A stretch of DNA of 64,000 nt. Source: Bacteroidia bacterium. Its GTDB lineage: Bacteria; Bacteroidota; Bacteroidia; B-17B0; Aurantibacillaceae. The notes beneath the pieces are model-generated. The model saw nothing but the letters and a program-made list of their open reading frames with translations, ran no database searches and was not told the DNA's origin. Below, one piece after another: positions 57,283 to 64,000 of the stretch. The stretch spans positions 46,759-110,758 of the forward strand of contig JAIOZA010000005.1 in assembly GCA_021740825.1 (NCBI GenBank), written 5' to 3'. Numbering within the stretch: position 1 is the stretch's first letter; the number at the start of each line of letters is the position of its first letter. The position numbers and the translations under genes were made by a program.

Positions 57283-58026
57283 TTAAGAATGCCAAATTTC
57301 CCAAGCTTTATCTGCTTGCAGTTTAAGCATATTTAATCCGTTAATTGTAACAGCTCCTTGTTGTTTAGCTTTTTGTAAAAAAAGAGTTTCGTGCGGATTG
57401 TAAATTAAATCATATACCAAATGTTCGTTTGTGAGGTATTCATAAGGTATGAGGGGACACGCTTCTGTGTTTGGAAACATGCCTAACGGTGTGCAATTAA
57501 CAACGAGCTTAAAGGCATTTAAAACAAAGTTGTTGAGCTCGGCATATTCAAAATAATTTGAATCTTTTTTTTCGCCACTGGTAACAAAATAAATGTCAAC
57601 ACCAATATTTTGTAATGCGTAGGCAATTGCTTTTGATGCACCACCTGTTCCTAATAGTAACGCTTTTTGATGTATAGGTTCTAAAAATGGTTTTATACTT
57701 TGAGCAAAACCATAATAATCGGTATTATAACCAATTAAAAAAGGCGTCTCATCTTTCCAGATAATTTTTACGCAATTTACAGCTCCAATTTTTACAGCCG
57801 TTGCGTCTAATTCATCAAGTAAAGGAATAATTTTTTCTTTATAGGGCTTGGTAATGTTTAGTCCTGAAAGGTGCTCTGATTTAATAAGTTGGTGTAAAGA
57901 ATCTAAATTATCTAAATCATAATTAGTGTATTTAAAATTCAATTTATCCTGATGGATAAATTTTCCTTCTAAGTAGCTTTTAGAAAAAGAGTGCGAAAGT
58001 GATTTACCAATAAGACCTAAATTCAT
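57283..58026 (-). CDS. aroE: Shikimate dehydrogenase
   Basis: NADP-dependent reduction of 3-dehydroshikimate in aromatic amino acid synthesis. The 247-residue protein has GLIGKSLSHSFSKSYL (shikimate Ser pair), the catalytic Lys in LNITKPYKEKII, Asn/Asp of AVNCVK and NTDYYGF, and the nucleotide loop LLGTGGASKAIAYAL. The C-terminal GLNMLKLQADKAWEIW is typical. It is slightly shorter than E. coli AroE (272). It follows the lolA gene by 9 bases. Confidence 0.94.
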   Translation of the reverse strand: MNLGLIGKSLSHSFSKSYLEGKFIHQDKLNFKYTNYDLDNLDSLHQLIKSEHLSGLNITKPYKEKIIPLLDELDATAVKIGAVNCVKIIWKDETPFLIGYNTDYYGFAQSIKPFLEPIHQKALLLGTGGASKAIAYALQNIGVDIYFVTSGEKKDSNYFEYAELNNFVLNAFKLVVNCTPLGMFPNTEACPLIPYEYLTNEHLVYDLIYNPHETLFLQKAKQQGAVTINGLNMLKLQADKAWEIWHS

Positions 58027-58035
58027 CCGTTTTTA

Positions 58036-58695
58036 TTAATCTCTTTCATCTGTTATTTGATCTGCTTTAAAGGGCTTTAAATCAAAAATAAATACTTTAT
58101 CAGCAACTTCTGCATTGGGCTTAAATACTTTTATCTCGTAGTTTTGAGTAGTGCCATCTTTCATTAGCATCACTAGCTTGCACATTTGTTTTTTAGTTTT
58201 ATCTACATAAATTTTAACCGTATGAAATTTCTTTTTTTCAGGTTTGATAGAAGGATACAAAATAATAACATGGCACATTGCTGCACCAACTTTTTCTTCC
58301 TTATCATATTTATATTTGTAACCACTTTCATACATGATAAATATTTTTGACGGATTTAATTGATCTTCGTTACTTGCATCAAAGTTTTTGATTGTCACCT
58401 CATTAGCATCTTTATTATGCGCCCACATGGTTGCGCCATCGCTTACAATTGTATTCCCTGGAATTTCTAATTTAAATTTAGCTCCCTTTACAAAAACTTT
58501 ACCGGTTTGTTTTTCAGTTTGTTTTTTGTCTTTATTAATGATTGTAAAAATATAATCGGAAGTAATGGTTTTGTATGATTTTGTAACCTTACTTAAATCA
58601 TCTAAAATAGCTTTTGCCTTTGGGTCTTGATCTTGAGCAATGGCGTTAAAAGCTACAAGACTAATGCTGGCTATGAATAAGATTATTTTTTTCAT
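58036..58695 (-). CDS. lolA: Outer-membrane lipoprotein carrier LolA
   Basis: Periplasmic chaperone that carries lipoproteins to the outer membrane. The ATG at 58693-58695 (MKKIILFIASISLVAFNAIAQ) is chosen because it starts a clean signal peptide; an upstream in-frame ATG adds eight residues. The 219-residue protein shows the LolA order: DLSKVTKSYKTITSDYIFTI, GKFVKGAKFKLEIPGNTIVSDGATMW-type core (about 60-95) and the C-terminal lipid-pocket strands. Its presence fits the many lipoproteins in the window. It heads a unit with aroE. Confidence 0.9.
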   Translation of the reverse strand: MKKIILFIASISLVAFNAIAQDQDPKAKAILDDLSKVTKSYKTITSDYIFTIINKDKKQTEKQTGKVFVKGAKFKLEIPGNTIVSDGATMWAHNKDANEVTIKNFDASNEDQLNPSKIFIMYESGYKYKYDKEEKVGAAMCHVIILYPSIKPEKKKFHTVKIYVDKTKKQMCKLVMLMKDGTTQNYEIKVFKPNAEVADKVFIFDLKPFKADQITDERD

Positions 58696-58958
58696 TGGTA
58701 CGTGTGTATTATTATTCATTTATTAAAGTGTTGTTTTAATTTATACAAGCAAAATTAGTCAAGCCGCGTGCCAAATTAGATGGCAAAAATATATAAAAAG
58801 TTTAATTCTGTTAATTTTATATTAAGAATGATTGCAAGCGCCTGCAATATGGAGTTTTTTTATGGAATGTGTTTTTAAATTAAATTAATTGCAAAATATT
58901 TTTTGCTATTAAGAAAATAGTTTTAAATTTGCAGTCCCAAATCGAAAGAGATGGTGTT

Positions 58959-59032
58959 GGTCCGGTAGTTCAGCTGGTTAGAATGCCGCCCTGTCACGGC
59001 GGAGGTCGCGGGTTCGAGTCCCGTCCGGACCG
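58959..59032 (+). tRNA. tRNA-Asp (anticodon GTC)
   Basis: A 74-base cloverleaf: acceptor stem ggtccgg (58959-58965) pairs with ccggacc (59025-59031), discriminator G59032; anticodon stem ccgcc/ggcgg with loop ctgtcac gives anticodon GTC at 58993-58995; T-loop ggttcgagtcc. CCA is not encoded. It lies at the boundary to the mobile element and is a likely integration target. Confidence 0.97.
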
Positions 59033-59055
59033 CAAGGTTAAGACCAAAACAATAT

Positions 59056-59090
59056 AAAAGCCCCTAAAACTCTCAGTTTTAGGGGCTTTT
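59056..59090 (+). terminator. Strong intrinsic terminator after tRNA-Asp
   Basis: A perfect 15-base stem, aaaagcccctaaaac (59056-59070) and gttttaggggctttt (59076-59090), with a 5-base loop and a following T run. It ends the tRNA transcript. Confidence 0.9.
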
Positions 59091-59135
59091 TTAATTTTAT
59101 CAATGCTAAATAAACTGAAATAAATTGAATTGATA

Positions 59136-59183
59136 GGTGGCATTTTCGGTGGCATTTACATTTCGTAATTTAGTGCCACCGAA
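59136..59183. repeat. Direct and inverted GGTGGCA repeats near the recombinase start (candidate Int sites)
   Basis: Two direct copies of ggtggcattt (59136-59145 and 59148-59157), and an inverted copy tgccaccgaa (59174-59183) that pairs perfectly with ttcggtggca (59145-59154). The cluster lies between tRNA-Asp and the integrase start, where arm- or core-type recombinase sites are expected. The role is inferred from position. Confidence 0.45.
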
Positions 59184-59258
59184 TCATGGGTTAAAATACT
59201 GACATACAGCAATTTAATGTTTTTGATTACCAGTCTAAAAACCATTAAAAAAAACACT

Positions 59259-60518
59259 ATGAAGGTAGCATCGAACATGGCCATTTTATTATGGCTGAGA
59301 AACGCAAAAAACAACAATGATTTAGCAACCATTATGGTTAGAATTACCATCAATGGTAAACGCATTGATTGGAGTTTAGGTAAACAGGTAAATCCAAACC
59401 ATTGGGTTTCCGGTGCCGGAATTCTTAAAACATCCGCTAAGGAAAGTAAAACGGTCAATCCATACCTCAACAAAGTCCGTGGTGAAATCCAGACCCATTT
59501 CAACATCCTATCTTCCCAATTCGAAAATTTAAGCCCTGAAATGGTTAAAAATGCATTTTTGGGTATTCAAGAAAATACAAAAAAAGAAAAAACACTGCTT
59601 GAGGCATTCAATTACCATAATTCTAAATTTAAGGAGAAAGCACTAATTGGCAAAGTTTCCATTAAAAGTTGGGAAAGATTAGAAATTGCAAAAAATAAGG
59701 TTAATACCTTTATGACTGAGATTCTCAAATGCCAGGATAAAAATCTTTGCGACCTCAAAATGTCTTTTGTTACCGAATACGAGCATTTTTTATCTGTTAA
59801 TCAAAAAATGCAATCAAATACGGTTATGAAATACATTAAAATCCTAAAGCAGATTTTAAATTATGCCGTAGCGCTTGATTGGATTCAGTCTAACCCCTTT
59901 AATCAATTCAAATGCACATATCGCAATCCAGATAGAGTTGTTCTCACGCAAGATGAAATTGATGTGTTATATTTCAAAGAATTGCCTAATGAACGTTTAG
60001 AACAGGTCAAAGACATTTTCCTATTTGCATGTTATACTGGCTATGCTTTTAGTGATATTGAGTTACTAAGTCTTGATTCTGTAGTTAAGGGTATTGATGG
60101 CGAAACATGGATACATGCTAATCGCGTAAAAACGGATGTGAGAGAAAATGTGATGCTTCTCGACATTCCTTTAAAAATTATCGAAAAGTACAAAGAGCAT
60201 CCATTTTGCAAAGCAAAAGGCGTCTTATTGCCGGTTGTTAGTAATCAAAAATACAATGCTTACCTAAAGGAAATCGCCTCACTATGCAATATCAACAAAC
60301 ACCTTACTTCCCATATTGCAAGGCATACATTTGCCACTACAGTAACACTGGCTAACGGCATTTCTCTCGAAAGTGTTAGCGCCATGCTTGGCCATGCAAG
60401 TATTAAAACCACGCAGATTTATGCAAAAGTGGTTCAAAGCAAATTAAGCACTGAAATGAAAGCTCTGAAAGAAAAAATGAGCAACTTCAAATCCCACTCT
60501 GCCGCCGATGGCTCATAG
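59259..60518 (+). CDS. Tyrosine recombinase/integrase (CTnDOT-like)
   Basis: A 419-residue site-specific integrase. The start is set at the ATG at 59259 (MKVASNMAILLWLRNAKN), the typical beginning of the Bacteroidota Arm-binding domain; an open frame from 59217 adds 14 residues. The SAM-like core-binding domain (about 100-190) is followed by the catalytic domain: the Arg I position reads TGYAFSDIE (no Arg, as in IntDOT, which has Ser), then HIARHTFAT, LGHASIKTTQIY with nucleophile Tyr388. It should integrate the element next to tRNA-Asp and is transcribed away from it. Confidence 0.92.
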   Translation: MKVASNMAILLWLRNAKNNNDLATIMVRITINGKRIDWSLGKQVNPNHWVSGAGILKTSAKESKTVNPYLNKVRGEIQTHFNILSSQFENLSPEMVKNAFLGIQENTKKEKTLLEAFNYHNSKFKEKALIGKVSIKSWERLEIAKNKVNTFMTEILKCQDKNLCDLKMSFVTEYEHFLSVNQKMQSNTVMKYIKILKQILNYAVALDWIQSNPFNQFKCTYRNPDRVVLTQDEIDVLYFKELPNERLEQVKDIFLFACYTGYAFSDIELLSLDSVVKGIDGETWIHANRVKTDVRENVMLLDIPLKIIEKYKEHPFCKAKGVLLPVVSNQKYNAYLKEIASLCNINKHLTSHIARHTFATTVTLANGISLESVSAMLGHASIKTTQIYAKVVQSKLSTEMKALKEKMSNFKSHSAADGS

Positions 60519-60549
60519 TAAATTAAGACTAATTTCTAAATTATTTACT

Positions 60550-60918
60550 ATGAAAAACTTTGCTTCAAACCTCGAAAAACGCATGATTAAAACTTTTGCA
60601 GAACATGAAATGATGTATGCCAATCACCCATTTCAAAATTATCATCAAAACACCGAAGTATGCTCAATAGCCATTCAAGAACTAAAAAAAGAATACAACC
60701 GCTTTTCACGCAATCGTACTTTAAATGAGGAGGTTATCTTTTATAAAGAATGTTATCCGATAATTGCTAAATGGCAATTATATTTTCACTACATTCATCA
60801 ATTAGAGCAGTCCTTGTTCATTTCTTACTTAGAGTTAAAAATAAAAACCTATAAAAATTGCATGGTTAAACTAAACAGCGATTTTAAAAAAAAGAACTTT
60901 TATTTTCATGTTTATTGA
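60550..60918 (+). CDS. RteC-like regulator, N-terminal part (split gene)
   Basis: A 122-residue helical protein (start at ATG 60550; an upstream in-frame ATG at 60508 would overlap the integrase gene). Content and position match the N-terminal half of RteC, which controls excision in CTnDOT-type elements. It stops at TGA 60916-60918 in the middle of the expected domain, and the C-terminal half continues in the -1 frame from 60915 (overlap TTGA). An A AAA AAG heptamer at 60888-60894 is in the right phase for a -1 shift. It is either a frameshift mutation, translational coupling or recoding. Confidence 0.6.
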   Translation: MKNFASNLEKRMIKTFAEHEMMYANHPFQNYHQNTEVCSIAIQELKKEYNRFSRNRTLNEEVIFYKECYPIIAKWQLYFHYIHQLEQSLFISYLELKIKTYKNCMVKLNSDFKKKNFYFHVY

Positions 60919-61343
60919 TAAATGATAACAAACTCGATCAAAGTATTTTTATTGAAGGCAGCTTAAATAACACGATAGCTGCCGAATTTCAGGCTTTTAT
61001 TCTTATTTCAAAATACCTCAATCAAAAAATTAATGAATTCAAAACACAACCTGATAGGCAAATGGTTACTCAACCTAAAGTTCACTTCAATCACCAGTTA
61101 AACTGGTCATCAGCACTATCAAAATGTGTTGAAATTTGTTACGCCTTATACCTCCTCAAAGTAATAAATAATGGTAACGCCACATTAAAACAAATTACCG
61201 AAACATTTGGACAGTCACTTAATGTCGATTTAAGCGACTATGCCCAATCCATGAAATACATCAAAAAAAGAAAACGCGACGGCTTGTTTCTAACAGAAAT
61301 GTCAAACACCTTATTCTCGTTTATTTCTAATAGTAATCAATAA
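60915..61343 (+). CDS. RteC-like regulator, C-terminal part (split gene)
   Basis: A 142-residue frame opening with TTG at 60915 on the stop codon of the preceding frame. It contains the RteC C-terminal signature region (LNWSSALSKCVEICYALYLLKVINNGNATLKQI, then LSDYAQSMKYIKKRKRDG), so together with the upstream frame it makes a protein of about RteC length. The frame is in fact open back to 60888 without a start codon. It precedes the excisionase-like gene, the usual place for this kind of regulator. Confidence 0.65.
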   Translation: MINDNKLDQSIFIEGSLNNTIAAEFQAFILISKYLNQKINEFKTQPDRQMVTQPKVHFNHQLNWSSALSKCVEICYALYLLKVINNGNATLKQITETFGQSLNVDLSDYAQSMKYIKKRKRDGLFLTEMSNTLFSFISNSNQ

Positions 61344-61432
61344 AAAAATCACACCATGTTTTTTAATATGGTGAACTTTTTCAAATCCATTCAGCCAGTT
61401 TTGCCTCGGTAATCAAAAACAAAAAAAACAAT

Positions 61433-61723
61433 ATGGCAGTAAACATTTTAACAACAGACGATTTAAAACAGTTCAAAGAAGATTTATTCCGCGAATTGAG
61501 GCAGGTGTTTCACAAACAAACAAAACACGATAACGAAAAGCAACGCGAATGGCTTCGTACCAAAGAAGTTTGCAAAATGATAGGAGTTTCATTAAGTAAA
61601 CTTCAATATATGCGTGATAATGGCGAAATAAAATTCACTCGCATTGGCGGTACCATTTTTTACAATACAGATGAAATCAACAAGCTGCTTTCATCTGGTT
61701 ATGCAAATAAAAATCCGAACTAG
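61433..61723 (+). CDS. Excisionase-like helix-turn-helix protein
   Basis: A 96-residue DNA-binding protein of the HTH_17/MerR-like excisionase group. The motif EWLRTKEVCKMIGVSLSKLQYMRDNGEIKFTRIGGTIFY (about residues 38-77) is the typical winged helix with the 'R.G...fy..di..ll' end. In CTnDOT-like elements such a protein (Xis) directs the integrase. The next gene starts 3 bases after its stop, so the run to the DnaC-like gene is one operon. Confidence 0.87.
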   Translation: MAVNILTTDDLKQFKEDLFRELRQVFHKQTKHDNEKQREWLRTKEVCKMIGVSLSKLQYMRDNGEIKFTRIGGTIFYNTDEINKLLSSGYANKNPN

Positions 61724-61726
61724 AAA

Positions 61727-62569
61727 ATGCAGACGAATTATATCCTTCACCTTAATAATTCCTTCAAGCGTTTTACTGCTGAAGAAAAAGCTACACCTTT
61801 TCATATCAGCTTGTACATGGCATTGTTTCAAAAATGGAATAGTGCAAAATTTCGCAATCCTATTTCCATTGCAAGAGATGACATAATGCACCTCAGCAAA
61901 ATAGGATCTGCAAATACATATAGTAAATGCCTGAAAGAATTACACGCATGGGGTTATATCAAATATGTTCCATCGCACAGTTACCATGTTGGCAGCAAAA
62001 TTTACATGTACACTTTCAATACAATAAATAGTACAACATCTAATAAAACAACCGATAATGCTTCTGATATATCTCCTAATAAAACTACTACTAAAACTCT
62101 TGCACAAGATGTGCGACCTTATAAAAACAGTAATAAACAATTAAACAAAACAAATAAAGTAAATGAGCAAGCACACAACAATAATCCTGAACCTGTTTTT
62201 TCAGAAAAAGAAATTTCTTACCCCAATTCGCAAAACAAAGCAAATGTTTCCAATTCCTCAGAAAAAAAACATTCCAAAAAATGTCCTGAGTCAAAAAATG
62301 AAAAACCAACGCCCGAAGAGCTTTCCACTTACTTCACCGAAAAACAGCATCTGTCAACCGAAGCAGAAAAATTTTACAATTACTTTGAAAGTAATGGTTG
62401 GTTAGTAGGCGGCAAAACACCCATGAAAAACTGGAAAGCCGCAGCCAATAATTGGATGCTAAATTCACAACAATTTACTTTCAATAAATCAAAGCCGGCA
62501 TCAAATCAAAACCATCTAGCTGGTAAACTACATGCAGAAACTAATAAAAATTACAATGAGCCCTTATGA
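61727..62569 (+). CDS. Replication-initiator-like helical protein of the mobile element
   Basis: A 280-residue protein. The N-terminal 100 residues look like a winged-helix DNA-binding domain (LYMALFQKWNSAKFRNPISIARDDIMHLSKIG, then YSKCLKELHAWGYIKYVPS), a layout seen in element-encoded initiators and DnaD/DnaT-like proteins. A disordered Asn/Lys/Ser-rich linker (about 108-195) leads to a short C-terminal helical part (YFESNGWLVGGKTPMKNWKAAANNWML) resembling the DnaT/DnaD C-terminal motif that helps loaders. It overlaps the DnaC-like gene by 14 bases, which supports a joint role in replication. Confidence 0.65.
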   Translation: MQTNYILHLNNSFKRFTAEEKATPFHISLYMALFQKWNSAKFRNPISIARDDIMHLSKIGSANTYSKCLKELHAWGYIKYVPSHSYHVGSKIYMYTFNTINSTTSNKTTDNASDISPNKTTTKTLAQDVRPYKNSNKQLNKTNKVNEQAHNNNPEPVFSEKEISYPNSQNKANVSNSSEKKHSKKCPESKNEKPTPEELSTYFTEKQHLSTEAEKFYNYFESNGWLVGGKTPMKNWKAAANNWMLNSQQFTFNKSKPASNQNHLAGKLHAETNKNYNEPL

Positions 62570-63182
62570 TTACAACAAAGTCTTTGATTTTATTCAAAAT
62601 AAAGGAAGACAAGATTTCGGGAAAAACTTCTCACTTAAAGATGAAGACAAACCAATCATTAAAAAGCTAGCTGCCTACTTTTTAAAAGACACCTATACCT
62701 GTGCTCGCGAAAAAATCCATTTGCAAAAAGGTATTTTACTAACCGGCCCAGTGGGCTGTGGTAAAACAAGCTTAATGCACCTGATGAAATATTTCAGCAA
62801 CCATCAGCAAGCCATTTACATTTTAAAATCCTGTCGCGAAGTAAGTTTTGAATTTATAAAAGATGGTTATGAGGTCATGAACCGCTATGGTCGTAATAGC
62901 TTTGCTAAAAGTGGTCTGGCAGAAATACCTCGCAACTATTGCTTCGATGATTTGGGTACCGAAAACAATTTAAAATACTTTGGAAACGAATGTAATGTAA
63001 TGGCTGAGGTATTATTAACCCGTTACGATTTATTCATAACCCGAAAATTAATAACGCATATCACAACTAATTTAGCTGCCGGTGAAATCGAAAAAATGTA
63101 TGGTAATCGCTTACGTTCGCGCATAAGAGAACTTTGCAACCTCATAGCATTTCCTTCTCACGCTTCAGATAAAAGAAGATAA
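62556..63182 (+). CDS. DnaC/IstB-like AAA+ ATPase (helicase loader)
   Basis: A 208-residue AAA+ ATPase. Start is set at ATG 62556, which overlaps the preceding gene by 14 bases. Walker A is GILLTGPVGCGKTSL and Walker B is YCFDDLGTE; THITTNLAAGEIEKMYGNRLRSRI gives sensor 1 and the Arg-finger region typical of DnaC. It probably loads a helicase for the element's own replication, together with the upstream initiator-like protein. A hairpin terminator follows about 90 bases downstream. Confidence 0.87.
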   Translation: MSPYDYNKVFDFIQNKGRQDFGKNFSLKDEDKPIIKKLAAYFLKDTYTCAREKIHLQKGILLTGPVGCGKTSLMHLMKYFSNHQQAIYILKSCREVSFEFIKDGYEVMNRYGRNSFAKSGLAEIPRNYCFDDLGTENNLKYFGNECNVMAEVLLTRYDLFITRKLITHITTNLAAGEIEKMYGNRLRSRIRELCNLIAFPSHASDKRR

Positions 63183-63273
63183 CCGATTAATTCAATTCAA
63201 GTTGAAAACATAATTACATTAAAATCAAATCAGTTTAAAATTTAAATATTCTCAACTACATTCCTTATTAAAT

Positions 63274-63303
63274 AAAAAAATCAGTAGCACTACTGATTTT
63301 TTT
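63274..63303 (+). terminator. Hairpin terminator downstream of the DnaC-like gene
   Basis: A perfect 14-base stem, aaaaaaatcagtag (63274-63287) and ctactgattttttt (63290-63303), with a 2-base loop as written and T run. It ends the recombinase-to-DnaC operon. Confidence 0.8.
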
Positions 63304-63344
63304 ATCTAAGTACTACTACTTAATTTATCTAAGTAGTAGTACTT
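63302..63344. repeat. Inverted repeat with nested direct repeats
   Basis: Arms aagtactactactt (63308-63321) and aagtagtagtactt (63331-63344) are perfect reverse complements with a 9-base loop. Each arm is preceded by the same ttatct, so ttatctaagta occurs twice (63302-63312 and 63325-63335). There is no T run after it, so it is not a simple terminator. An operator, replication origin or nicking site of the element is possible. Confidence 0.6.
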
Positions 63345-63510
63345 AATTTTATAACTGAAACTACTTAGAAAATGCTTATTATCATATAGTAACGTGATTT
63401 TTTATATTTTTATCCTTAGTATATTTTACATAAAAGACAATAGAGTTTAAGTAGATGCTTTATCATTGCATCAAATAAACAATTTACTAACCTTATAAAA
63501 TTTAAAAATT

Positions 63511-63819
63511 ATGGCTTTTACAGGCAATGAAGCGGAACAATTTCCTCTTGAAACATCAGCTGCATGGACAGCAAATTACAGAAAAAAAAATCCAAATGGT
63601 ATTAAAGCACACTTTTTTGGCATGAACATTATTAAAGATATACTTGCGCAAGAAGGTTGCGTAGGTATTAGATGTTATTATGCCTTAGACGAAAAAGGAG
63701 TTCAACAAATGATTATGGTTGGGGCAGATAAAGACGAAAATGACCTTTATACTGGCATCATTGCAGAGGTTTCATTACCATGTCCTCCTTATTGTCCTAA
63801 AGGTAGCCCATTAATCTAG
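63511..63819 (+). CDS. Small conserved protein with C-terminal CPPxC motif
   Basis: A 102-residue soluble protein without signal peptide. Conserved-looking blocks are MAFTGNEAEQFPLETSAAWT, IKAHFFGMNIIKDIL, GCVGIRCYYALDEKGVQ and the C-terminal EVSLPCPPYCPKGSPL. I recall a similar small family spread in accessory regions of Bacteroidota, often beside a membrane protein as here, but its function is not known. The CPPxC pair and the extra Cys residues could bind metal or form a disulfide. A terminator lies between it and the next gene. Confidence 0.75.
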   Translation: MAFTGNEAEQFPLETSAAWTANYRKKNPNGIKAHFFGMNIIKDILAQEGCVGIRCYYALDEKGVQQMIMVGADKDENDLYTGIIAEVSLPCPPYCPKGSPLI

Positions 63820-63823
63820 TATT

Positions 63824-63850
63824 AAAAAGGCGTTTTGGCGCCTTTTTTTT
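63824..63850 (+). terminator. Terminator after the small CPPxC protein gene
   Basis: Stem aaaaaggcg (63824-63832) and cgccttttt (63839-63847) with a 6-base loop, continuing into a T run. It lies immediately after the stop codon. Confidence 0.8.
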
Positions 63851-63871
63851 ATATTTACATTTTAACTCACT

Positions 63872-64000
63872 TTGGATAAAAATATTCTAATATATGTTTT
63901 AGGTTATGTTTCAGCATTTGGCACACTTGTTCCGTTTTTATTTGCTATTTTTCGTTACAAATACCTAAAATCTGAACATAAGTGGCTTCTTTTATTATTC
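63872..64000 (+). CDS. Membrane protein, start only (3' end missing)
   Basis: An open frame from a TTG at 63872 to the window edge, 43 codons. It encodes a hydrophobic helix (ILIYVLGYVSAFGTLVPFLFAIF) followed by RYKYLKSEHKW and the beginning of a second helix (LLLLF). The pattern fits the first two helices of a multi-helix membrane protein. It follows the small CPPxC gene on the same strand after a terminator. Product and length are unknown, and the start codon is uncertain. Confidence 0.55.
   Translation, partial: MDKNILIYVLGYVSAFGTLVPFLFAIFRYKYLKSEHKWLLLLF

Larger units (their letters stand above)
63183..63510. other. Intergenic region with terminator and palindrome
   Basis: About 330 AT-rich bases without a gene. 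It holds a terminator-like hairpin (63274-63303) and a 14-base palindrome with TTATCTAAGTA direct repeats (63302-63344), listed separately; an additional ctacttag (63361-63368) may be a third partial copy. The rest shows nothing I can name. Confidence 0.7.
59033..64000 (+). mobile_element. Left part of an integrative element at tRNA-Asp
   Basis: From the 3' side of tRNA-Asp to the window edge all genes are on the plus strand and of mobile-element type: tyrosine recombinase, RteC-like regulator, excisionase-like HTH protein, replication-initiator-like protein and DnaC-like ATPase, then accessory genes. The left boundary is inferred from the tRNA; the right end and the direct repeat are beyond the window. 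No relaxase or transfer gene is seen, so it may be a conjugative, mobilisable or satellite element. Confidence 0.65.

Noticed and set aside
63302..63344. CRISPR-like repeats
   Set aside because: Only two copies of an 11-base direct repeat within one palindrome; no array and no cas genes.

Overview
The window is AT-rich DNA from a member of the Bacteroidota. The evidence is a type IX secretion (T9SS) plug protein, two secreted proteins with T9SS C-terminal sorting domains, many lipoproteins with the short 'SCKKK'-type lipobox, Bacteroidota-only families (DUF4290, DUF5916, GIN/DUF2807, YbbR next to yajC and coaE), and promoters of the TTTG-N19-TAnnTTTG type. The order or genus cannot be fixed from the sequence. 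Most of the window is ordinary chromosome. The last 5 kb is the beginning of an integrative mobile element lying next to a tRNA-Asp gene.

Layout. 1-8010 is almost entirely minus strand: a truncated PAP2-like membrane enzyme, two lipoproteins, then a conserved housekeeping run read right to left: leucine dehydrogenase, nusB, a PabA/TrpG glutaminase, DUF1573, yajC, YbbR, coaE and a small unknown. 8113-11376 (plus) has a PagL-like lipid A deacylase, a GIN-domain lipoprotein and the T9SS plug protein. 11366-15591 (minus) has a leucine-rich-repeat protein kinase, MgtE, a DMT exporter and an orphan Hpt protein. 15834-20362 carries the two ATP sulfurylase subunits cysD and cysN, which are split apart by a ClC chloride channel gene on the other strand. 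20502-27476 is a tight plus-strand operon: an M1 peptidase joined to an outer-membrane barrel-like domain, an LtaS-like phosphoglycerol transferase, a flavin oxidoreductase without redox cysteines, and rbfA. 27540-30895 (minus) holds T9SS cargo, including a subtilase.

30939-38191 has a trans-sulfuration enzyme, ElaA, a CoA-binding protein, an MFS transporter, mannose-1-phosphate guanylyltransferase, uridine kinase and an ABC-F ATPase. 38289-42138 has two tandem paralogous TPR histidine kinases; the second is broken by a single in-frame TGA. 42156-46693 (minus) has dnaJ-grpE, a TlpA-like thioredoxin, a MurA with Asp in place of the fosfomycin-target Cys, and DUF4290. 46869-58695 is mixed: a YycJ-like hydrolase, metK, purS, ilvE, an M23-LysM peptidase, a DUF5916 barrel, lpxD, a SpoIIE-type phosphatase, aroE and lolA.

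From tRNA-Asp (58959) rightwards the content changes. A CTnDOT-type tyrosine recombinase, an rteC-like gene split into two overlapping frames, an excisionase-like HTH protein, a replication-initiator-like protein and a DnaC-like ATPase are followed by a strong palindrome. Then come a small conserved Cys-motif protein and the start of a membrane protein that runs off the window. The other end of the element is not visible. The most interesting leads are the M1-barrel fusion, the cysteine-less flavoprotein with a new C-terminal Cys cluster, the split rteC with a slippery A AAA AAG heptamer, the TGA-interrupted kinase, and the small-protein/membrane-protein pair at the right edge.
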